10,703 nt of DNA, from NCBI GenBank assembly GCA_002427365.1, contig DIQT01000003.1, positions 30,039 through 40,741 on the forward strand, written 5' to 3'. Below, piece after piece: positions 1-4,821 of this stretch (within the stretch, counting starts at the first letter, position 1; each line of letters opens with the position of its first letter). The translations under genes were made by a program, and so were the position numbers. The stretch is from Caryophanales bacterium UBA5455. GTDB lineage: Bacteria > Bacillota_I > Bacilli_A > RFN20 > CAG-826. The notes below the pieces were generated by a model. It was not told the DNA's origin, did not search any database, and was given only the letters and a program-made list of their open reading frames with translations.

Positions 1-165
1 ATAAAATGGAACAACAATAAACGGAACAATAATAATTGCCATAAACGATAACGCGTATTCAACTAACAAAGTTAGTAAAACGACAATAATAAGTGGAAAA
101 GTTACGGCAAAACTTTGTAAATTTAACCGCGGGAGTTTTTTATAATAATTAATAAAGTCTTTCAT
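1..165 (-). CDS. Membrane protein of unknown function, N-terminal part (3' end outside window)
   Basis: Reading leftward from an ATG at 165 there is an open frame of 55 codons that reaches the window edge without a stop. The product starts MKDFINYYKKLPRLNLQSF, a short basic cytoplasmic-looking head, followed by a strongly hydrophobic stretch from about residue 20 to the edge (two helices of the type LIIVVLLTLLV and FMAIIIVPFIVVPF, split by a single Glu). The ATG directly follows the TAA of the upstream gene (TAAATG, no gap), so translation is probably coupled and both genes share a transcript. The Shine-Dalgarno would lie in the Lys/Gly-rich end of the upstream gene (AAAAAGAAA-type purine run). 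I do not recognise the family; too little is visible to name a function. That it is a real membrane-protein gene is likely from the hydrophobic pattern and the junction. Confidence 0.7.
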   Translation of the reverse strand, partial: MKDFINYYKKLPRLNLQSFAVTFPLIIVVLLTLLVEYALSFMAIIIVPFIVVPFY

Positions 166-810
166 TTATTTCTTTTTACCTTTCTTACTTTTCTTTCGTA
201 AGTTTAGCGCATCGATATCTAATACCGCTTGGCTCAGTTCTTTTTCTGCTAACGGAGAAACAAGTCGCTTTTCAATTGATAAAATTAATTGATATAAGTC
301 CTTTCGCCGAACAATGTAATCCATTTTCGAGGTGTTTTCGATCTTAAAAGGGTTAACTTCATCATTAACTAATAAAATCGAAATAAATAAATCTGGATCT
401 AAATTTGTTACTAAGGCAACCTTTTCTAATCGTTGCCGATTTTCAATTAATAAGTTATCAATAACATACTTTTTTTGTTTTCTCTTTTTTCCTTTTAAAT
501 AAAGCCATTTTTCATCTTGGGCTAAGCCACTAATTTCACCTTGTAAATAAACATCACTAATAACATAAATATATTTATCCGCAAATAAAATATGGTCAAC
601 ATGCGCTTGCGAGGTCGCATCAAGTTCTAAAATAAGATTATTAATTAAATAATAATCGCCATACTTCGCAACTTTATAAACAGTCTTATAATAAACGCGA
701 ACCGTATGCTTCTTGGTAATTAACCGGCGAAGCGGATGATAAAGAAATATCGCAAGGACGATAGCCGCACTTACACTAAAGACAATAATTAACCATTCAT
801 ATAATTCCAT
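166..810 (-). CDS. Membrane-tethered NERD-like domain protein, catalytic motif degenerate
   Basis: 214 residues. Residues about 5-24 form one N-terminal membrane helix, followed by basic residues (RR, KK), so the rest is predicted cytoplasmic. Residues about 50-135 follow the order of a NERD (nuclease-related) domain: a hydrophobic strand with LILELDA, then VDH at 71-73 where NERD proteins have I-D-H, YVIS at 82-85, a GEISG turn at 91-95, W102, and an N/Q-containing helix (DNLLIENRQRL). In active family members the strand after VDH carries E-x-K; here the aligned residues are S85-D86-V87, so nuclease activity is doubtful. The C terminus is a Lys-rich tail (KKSKKGKKK). The start ATG at 810 has an AGGA element a few bases upstream and an extended -10 promoter before it. 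It abuts the next gene with zero spacing. The NERD assignment is from motif order only; a different alpha/beta fold is possible. Confidence 0.6.
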   Translation of the reverse strand: MELYEWLIIVFSVSAAIVLAIFLYHPLRRLITKKHTVRVYYKTVYKVAKYGDYYLINNLILELDATSQAHVDHILFADKYIYVISDVYLQGEISGLAQDEKWLYLKGKKRKQKKYVIDNLLIENRQRLEKVALVTNLDPDLFISILLVNDEVNPFKIENTSKMDYIVRRKDLYQLILSIEKRLVSPLAEKELSQAVLDIDALNLRKKSKKGKKK

Positions 811-843
811 AATGTGTCCTGTCCCTATACTATAGATATAAAA

Positions 844-880
844 ATAATACCATAATTAGCGTTAAATTAATTAACTAACA
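844..880 (-). promoter_or_regulatory. Candidate extended -10 promoter for the NERD-like gene
   Basis: On the minus strand TGGTATTAT (852 down to 844) matches an extended -10 (TG-n-TATAAT, one mismatch). The -35 region upstream is AT-rich without a clear TTGACA, which an extended -10 can tolerate. It lies between the terminator of the preceding lipoprotein gene and the ATG at 810, leaving a short leader of about 30 bases. Inferred from motif only. Confidence 0.4.
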
Positions 881-889
881 ATACAATTT

Positions 890-916
890 AAAGAAAAAAC
901 GCTCCGCTGGAGCGTT
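890..916 (-). terminator. Intrinsic terminator after the small lipoprotein gene
   Basis: Perfect 8-bp stem AACGCTCC / GGAGCGTT (898-905 with 909-916) closed by a 3-base loop. Read on the minus strand it is followed at once by a T-rich run (TTTTTTCTTT, ending near 890). It sits about 40 bases past the TAA at 955-957. Stem, loop and T-tract are all in the correct order for minus-strand transcription. Confidence 0.85.
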
Positions 917-954
917 AATTGTCGTTTTATTACCTTCTTCAACTTCGGCTTTGA

Positions 955-1494
955 TTAACTTGGTTCAAATTCGGATGGAACTTCACCAAAGTTTTTCCCG
1001 CCATTTGCGTTCATATCGAACTTTAAAGAAAAATCATAATAGCCACCAACAACAAGTTTAGTAATATCCGCTATTCCAAATTTATTGATTAATGTTTCGT
1101 TTGCTTCGATTAAGTCTTTATTAACTGCAACAATTTCACCACCATTGCAATCATCTAATTTAACGGCCCGCCAATAATATTTGCCTAGTGAAGTTTCTTT
1201 ATTAGGATAACAAAGTAAGTCTTCAAATATTTTAAAGGAGGTTACCTTGCCCGGACTTTCGCGAACAGTGAAATTTTTTGCAACGTCAGCGATATTAAAT
1301 TTTTCTTTTGGATTTTCGCTATTAACATAATAGACATCGATTTTTTCACCATTTTGTTCATATGTGATTGATCCAACCGTGTCTTTTACTTCGAACAATT
1401 GTTTAGTGTTAATATCATCTTCAGATGAGCCACACCCAACTAAGGTTATCGCGAATAGGCCAACTGCTAGAAAAGAAAATATTCGTTTTTTCAT
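955..1494 (-). CDS. Small lipoprotein of unknown function
   Basis: 179 residues. Residues 1-20 are a typical lipoprotein signal: KKR, a hydrophobic core, then lipobox L-V-G-C with the lipidated Cys at 21, followed by a polar Gly-Ser-Ser-Glu-Asp-Asp linker. The mature part (about residues 30-179) is soluble, acidic and mostly strand-like, with two further cysteines (95 and 116) that could form a disulphide, an YYWRAVKLDD segment near 106-115 and a Gly/Asn-rich tail ending FEPS. I recognise no family. The ATG at 1494 has a strong Shine-Dalgarno (GGAGGG) about 7 bases upstream, which fixes the start. It lies 86 bases after the RDD gene with no terminator between them, so it may be co-transcribed with it, though a candidate promoter is also present. 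A strong hairpin terminator follows. Anchored on the outer face of the membrane by inference. Confidence 0.85.
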   Translation of the reverse strand: MKKRIFSFLAVGLFAITLVGCGSSEDDINTKQLFEVKDTVGSITYEQNGEKIDVYYVNSENPKEKFNIADVAKNFTVRESPGKVTSFKIFEDLLCYPNKETSLGKYYWRAVKLDDCNGGEIVAVNKDLIEANETLINKFGIADITKLVVGGYYDFSLKFDMNANGGKNFGEVPSEFEPS

Positions 1495-1533
1495 TTTACA
1501 CCCTCCAAAATCATCCCTTGTTTATTCACATTT

Positions 1534-1542
1534 ATTTTATCA
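1534..1542 (-). promoter_or_regulatory. Weak candidate extended -10 before the small lipoprotein gene
   Basis: TGATAAAAT on the minus strand fits TG-n-TATAAT with one mismatch and lies about 40 bases before the ATG at 1494. No convincing -35 is seen at 17 bases (TGTTTA). The gene could instead be read from the promoter near 3040. Confidence 0.3.
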
Positions 1543-1580
1543 TAAAAACGACCAATTAAACATCATAATCTTATCCTTTT

Positions 1581-2765
1581 CTACTTCAGGGGGTCACCAA
1601 TTCGTTCCTTCATTTCCTTAACTCCTAAGCCACCACCCGGATAAATATCCGTTGAGGAACCTGTCGCCTTCGCTAACATATATTTTTTCACTTCTTCTTC
1701 ATTTTTAAAAATATAAGAGTTGGAAAAATTAATAACTCGTGTGCTCGCAATGAAATCATGAATTGATCGTTGTTGCCTAGATAAGGTAACGACCGCCATC
1801 GTTAGAAGCACCGGAATGAAATATAAATACATCGAAGCAATAACTTCGAAAACATCGGTAATTAAGAAGCGGACAACAATTTGCCGTGGCTTTACCCGAT
1901 ATCCTTCCTTATTAACGACCGCAATTTTTGTTGTTATTTTACCAATACTTTGGCCATCTTTTGATAATAATGGAATTAATAGATGAAACATTAATCCCCC
2001 AATTAAATAACTAATTGCAATCATCATTCTAATCGCATTCGTAATTGCTAACTTTATTGTAAAGTATGGGCGCATGTTACTAAGATTATCATTAACCGCA
2101 ACATAATATTGGGCTTCCCAAAAACGATTAATATCTTCTTTACTCGCCCCTTCTTTATATTCAAATGTATAAAATGTATTTACTTCGACTTCACCATTAG
2201 TTGAAGTTTCCACTTCGTGCATGGTTTTAGAAACAATAAAATCACTTTCTTCACCCGTAAATAACAAAATATCACGGTCATAATTTTTTGTTAAGGCCGT
2301 GTCGGCATTATAATAAGTCGATTCATTAAAAGTTAAATAATTATTATAAAAATATCGTATTGAGGCATCATAATACACATCACTCGCCACAATTGTTCCT
2401 TCTTCGTTATCTAACCTCGTATAAAAAGACAGTGGGTCCGCTAGTTCTTCATCCGAAACAACCATTCCAAGCGCACTAATTTCGCTAAGTCTCACGATGT
2501 CAAAGCCAAATTTTGTATAAAGTTTGCTTTTTAACTGTTCTTCGTGAAGCGCTTCATTTTTTTCATATCCCCCAAGATTGTTATACCAAATTGGGTGTAT
2601 GAGTGTTAAATACGCCAAAATTGCAATTAACCCTGCTAAAACAAAATCAATAAAAAAAGCACCAAGTCGTCGCCAAAAGCCACCTTGTTCAACATAAATA
2701 TTTGATTTAATCGGTTTACTCATGCGCGAATAAAGCACTGGTTGTTTCTTTTTTTCTCTTGTCAT
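1581..2765 (-). CDS. RDD-family membrane protein with large extracytoplasmic insertion
   Basis: 394 residues. The RDD signature is clear: RRLGAFFID at 32-40 leading into membrane helix 1 (about 36-57), GQSIGK at 271-276 followed by a KIAVVNKEG strand, and RSIHDFIASTRV at 333-344. Helices 2 and 3 are near 240-267 and 300-328. Family members are integral membrane proteins of poorly defined role; some are linked to cation/proton antiport or to envelope processes, so no reaction is assigned. Usual RDD domains are about 130-170 residues; here some 175 residues (about 60-235), rich in Tyr, Asn and acids, are inserted between helices 1 and 2, and on the positive-inside rule would face outside. A cytoplasmic tail of about 50 residues follows. 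The ATG at 2765 lies 8 bases after the TAG of the small upstream ORF, whose last codons (AAG GAG) carry its Shine-Dalgarno, so translation is probably coupled. Confidence 0.85.
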   Translation of the reverse strand: MTREKKKQPVLYSRMSKPIKSNIYVEQGGFWRRLGAFFIDFVLAGLIAILAYLTLIHPIWYNNLGGYEKNEALHEEQLKSKLYTKFGFDIVRLSEISALGMVVSDEELADPLSFYTRLDNEEGTIVASDVYYDASIRYFYNNYLTFNESTYYNADTALTKNYDRDILLFTGEESDFIVSKTMHEVETSTNGEVEVNTFYTFEYKEGASKEDINRFWEAQYYVAVNDNLSNMRPYFTIKLAITNAIRMMIAISYLIGGLMFHLLIPLLSKDGQSIGKITTKIAVVNKEGYRVKPRQIVVRFLITDVFEVIASMYLYFIPVLLTMAVVTLSRQQRSIHDFIASTRVINFSNSYIFKNEEEVKKYMLAKATGSSTDIYPGGGLGVKEMKERIGDPLK

Positions 2766-2773
2766 TAATCTGC

Positions 2774-3010
2774 CTACTCCTTAATTCTTCGGACAATTAA
2801 AACATAATAGCTATCAAGTTTTACCGATCCGCCCGTTAGTTCTTTCCCAATATTATTTTTACCAAGTGAGTCAAAGATGACTTAAACATTATCAGATTCC
2901 CAGCGAATTTCTTGCGTTGTATTAACACTTGTGCCGGGAGTTGAACCGCCATATAACCGACCAGTATAGAAATGATATAAAGCACCAAATGGTTTTTTTA
3001 ATTTACTCAC
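2774..3010 (-). pseudogene. Small 78-codon gene interrupted by one in-frame TAA
   Basis: Minus-strand frame starting at GTG (3010-3008) preceded by AGGAG with 9-base spacing (3020-3024). It reads MSKLKKPFGALYHFYTGRLY and on for 42 residues, meets TAA at 2882-2884, then continues open in the same frame for 35 residues (VIFDSLGKNNIGKELTGG and onward to YYVLIVRRIKE) to a TAG at 2774-2776. The second half has no ATG, GTG or TTG to restart from. One base change (for example from GAA, AAA or CAA) restores an unbroken 78-residue protein, and both halves have ordinary protein-like composition, so a recent nonsense mutation or a base-call error is the simplest reading. It sits first in the RDD transcript and its end carries the RDD ribosome binding site. 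No family recognised. Alternative: a real 42-residue peptide gene followed by leader sequence. Confidence 0.65.
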
Positions 3011-3035
3011 AGCGTTTTACTCCTAATTTATAATT

Positions 3036-3066
3036 ATTTTACCATATATTTATAACAATTATTATC
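3036..3066 (-). promoter_or_regulatory. Candidate promoter for the small ORF / RDD / lipoprotein unit
   Basis: On the minus strand TGGTAAAAT (3044 down to 3036) is an extended -10 with one mismatch. A TTGATA lies further upstream (near 3061-3066) but at 21 bases from TAAAAT, or 16 bases from an alternative TATGGT. It falls between the terminator of the upstream lipoprotein and the AGGAG of the small ORF, with a leader of about 25 bases. Confidence 0.45.
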
Positions 3067-3069
3067 AAA

Positions 3070-3105
3070 AACATAAGAAAATCCACCCTGTCGCCAAGGT
3101 GGATT
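3070..3105 (-). terminator. Intrinsic terminator after the starch-binding-type lipoprotein
   Basis: Stem AATCCACC / GGTGGATT (3080-3087 with 3098-3105), loop of 10 bases. On the minus strand the stem is followed by TTTTCTTATGTTTTT. It lies about 40 bases after the TAA at 3144-3146, as expected for this gene. Confidence 0.8.
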
Positions 3106-3143
3106 AAGTTTCTTAAGGAGTAAACTTTAAGAATTTATTAGTA

Positions 3144-4655
3144 TTAGGCTTTTAAGGCTGGAGTTTTAACAAATGTTAACGCGTATTCAAACGCTTCTGC
3201 ACCATATGTAATAACTAATTCAACTTCAAATTCATATGTGCCAGCTGCAAGTTTAAAGTTTGTACCTTCAGCATCAGCACCAAGTTCAGCAAACCCCCAA
3301 TCACCATAGGTTCTAATTTTCCATTCTTGTGGTTCGCCACTTTCTTTATTAGCAACAACAACTTCACCTTTAAGGGTGTAAGTGTGAGTTTCTGGAGTTC
3401 CTGGAACTTCTTCGGTACCTGCAACTGCCGCAACAACAACTGGATCGCCTTCAGCAGGAGTTAAAAGGTTAAGGGCTTCATGACCAAGGTCACCCCAACC
3501 ATTCATGTCGCCAGCAACTTGGGCAATGCCATGGGAGGCTGCAAATTCAAATTCAAGGTCGTCGCGTTCAGCAGTTGGATCAACCGCGGTAGCGCTAAAG
3601 ACATAGAATCCATCTACGAGGACGACGTTATTGGAACCTAACATAGGATCACCAACTTTTGATCCTTCAGGAATTTCATCTTCAGCAGTATAGGTTTTTT
3701 CTGCGCCAAATAAGCCTTCGGGGAATGCGCCATAAGCAGCGGCTTCAGCCCAAGTACCATCTTTGGTTAATTTGAATTGTGAACCAGCTTTTAAGTAAAC
3801 TGGACCAAAGGTATAAACGTGAGTTGACGCATCGCCTTTGAAGATTTCGCCTTCATCGGCTTTCCATTCTGGATAACCAGGAATGCCTGTTGCACCAGTT
3901 AAGCGCCAGACAACTGACTCACCAAGTTCAACGTTAGCGGCAACTTTAGATGGGTCTAATGGATCGCCATTACGGACGATGTGAATAACACTTTGATCGC
4001 CCATTGTAACGCCGTTAACAACAACGGTCGTTAAGGTGATGGTGTAGTTACCAGCGTTTTTAATAATTAAGTTACCTTTACCGTCACCACTCTTTGGCCC
4101 GTAGTTAGCGGGATCATCCATAACAAACGGAGCATCGCCCCAGTTAAAGTTATCATCCCATTTATTTACTAAGGATTTAACTTTAATTTCAGCATTGTAA
4201 CCAAGGTCAACTGTGATTGCAAATTCATTCTTTTCATCAGCTGGGTTGGTTTCTAGCATTTCTAATTCTTTATATTCTGTATTCCACTTTCCTTCATCGT
4301 GATCAGTATTCTTAAGATCACCAATTAATGTATAACGGTTGGAATCAGCAGAGAATGCGACTTTCCATTGAGCATATAAGTCAAGATCAGCTTTAACTTT
4401 AGTTGCAAAATCATATTTTTGTGCAACAACTTCTTCGCCTTCTGTAACTTTTTCTGCCCAATATTCGAATACATAACCAGTCCGTTTTGGTTCAGCTGGT
4501 TCTTCAACTTTTTCTCCACTCTTGACTTTGGCTTCGGAATGGAAAGCGGTGTCTGTTAACCAAAAGGTAACTGTATGGACGCTTGAATCGCCACAGCCGG
4601 CGAGGCCGCCAACAAGTAAACCTAAAGTTAACAATGTTTTTGTAAACTTTTTCAT
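3144..4655 (-). CDS. Surface lipoprotein with InlB-type repeat and three SusE/F-like starch-binding modules
   Basis: 503 residues from the ATG at 4655. That start is preferred over the ATG at 4679 because AAGGAGG (4668-4674) lies between them and because MKKFTKTLL begins a normal lipoprotein signal with lipobox L-A-G-C, Cys at 21. Residues about 27-98 are one Listeria-Bacteroides (InlB/Flg_new) repeat: VTFWLTD, V-K-S-G, P-x-x-P, GYVFEYW, DLYAQW. Then come three divergent copies of one module (about 108-228, 239-358, 365-498). Each has an opening strand ending in Gly (YTLIGD, WRLTGA, AQVAGD), a K-hydrophobic strand with a Trp and Gly (NKWDDNFNWG, DGTWAEAAAYG, YGDWGFAELG) and a closing N-x(5)-G-x-Y hairpin (NAGNYT, VDGFYV, AAGTYE). 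This resembles SusE/SusF-type starch-binding domains. Next to amylase and pullulanase genes, a role in holding starch or maltodextrin at the cell surface is inferred. It has its own promoter and terminator. The lipoprotein call is firm; ligand is not proven. Confidence 0.8.
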   Translation of the reverse strand: MKKFTKTLLTLGLLVGGLAGCGDSSVHTVTFWLTDTAFHSEAKVKSGEKVEEPAEPKRTGYVFEYWAEKVTEGEEVVAQKYDFATKVKADLDLYAQWKVAFSADSNRYTLIGDLKNTDHDEGKWNTEYKELEMLETNPADEKNEFAITVDLGYNAEIKVKSLVNKWDDNFNWGDAPFVMDDPANYGPKSGDGKGNLIIKNAGNYTITLTTVVVNGVTMGDQSVIHIVRNGDPLDPSKVAANVELGESVVWRLTGATGIPGYPEWKADEGEIFKGDASTHVYTFGPVYLKAGSQFKLTKDGTWAEAAAYGAFPEGLFGAEKTYTAEDEIPEGSKVGDPMLGSNNVVLVDGFYVFSATAVDPTAERDDLEFEFAASHGIAQVAGDMNGWGDLGHEALNLLTPAEGDPVVVAAVAGTEEVPGTPETHTYTLKGEVVVANKESGEPQEWKIRTYGDWGFAELGADAEGTNFKLAAGTYEFEVELVITYGAEAFEYALTFVKTPALKA

Positions 4656-4667
4656 TGATTTAATTTT

Positions 4668-4674
4668 CCTCCTT
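4668..4674 (-). promoter_or_regulatory. Shine-Dalgarno that decides the lipoprotein start
   Basis: AAGGAGG on the minus strand lies 12 bases before the ATG at 4655 and downstream of the ATG at 4679, so the longer reading (beginning MIRRKIKS) would encode its own ribosome binding site. Spacing is somewhat long but no other start fits the signal peptide. Confidence 0.75.
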
Positions 4675-4706
4675 ATCAAATGAAATTTTCATCTTTGCTT
4701 TCTTTA

Positions 4707-4735
4707 ATTTTAGTCTATAATAGCGCTTTCGTCAA
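4707..4735 (-). promoter_or_regulatory. Sigma-A-type promoter of the surface lipoprotein gene
   Basis: Minus strand TTGACG (4735-4730), 17-base spacer, TAAAAT (4712-4707): five of six matches at each box and ideal spacing, the best promoter in the window. Start of transcription would be near 4700, giving a leader of about 45 bases. It allows expression of the lipoprotein independent of, and probably above, the amylase-malQ-pulA operon. Confidence 0.75.
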
Positions 4736-4761
4736 TATTTACTCCTTGAATATTGCGCTTT
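4718..4761 (-). promoter_or_regulatory. Candidate operator pair (AAAGCGC direct repeats, one cre-like)
   Basis: Two minus-strand copies of AAAGCGC followed by an AT-rich tail, at 4718-4731 and 4748-4761, with cores 32 bases apart (about three helix turns). The first, CGAAAGCGCTATTA, matches the catabolite-responsive element consensus TGNAARCGNWWWCA except at two positions and sits in the spacer between -35 and -10, where a bound repressor would block the promoter. CcpA or a MalR-like LacI-family regulator is a reasonable guess from the starch context; no regulator gene is in the window. Confidence 0.3.
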
Positions 4762-4821
4762 AAACCTAAATAATTTGCTTTTGTCCGCTAAACTTATTAA
4801 ATTCGTTTAAGCTAACAATAA

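Noticed and set aside
51..62. 12-base repeat ACGCGTATTCAA shared with 3179-3190
   Set aside because: Both copies are inside coding sequence and encode the same short EYAL string in frame; most likely coincidence, with no flanking similarity.
1364..1621. Plus-strand open frame of 85 codons across the lipoprotein start and the intergenic gap
   Set aside because: It is antisense to a clear lipoprotein gene with signal peptide and Shine-Dalgarno, has no ribosome binding site of its own that I can see, and its product shows no domain-like pattern.
2882..2884. Genetic code change (TAA read as an amino acid) to explain the interrupted small gene
   Set aside because: TAA is the regular terminator of at least six other genes in the window, and none of those continues past it.
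4656..4679. Longer start (ATG at 4679) for the surface lipoprotein
   Set aside because: It would place the AAGGAGG ribosome binding site inside the coding region and add an odd basic extension before a complete lipoprotein signal peptide.
4786..4812. Hairpin GCTTAAAC / GTTTAGC just after pulA as a terminator
   Set aside because: The stem has a bulge, is AT-rich, has an 11-base loop and is not followed by a T-tract on the minus strand, so readthrough into the lipoprotein gene is quite possible.
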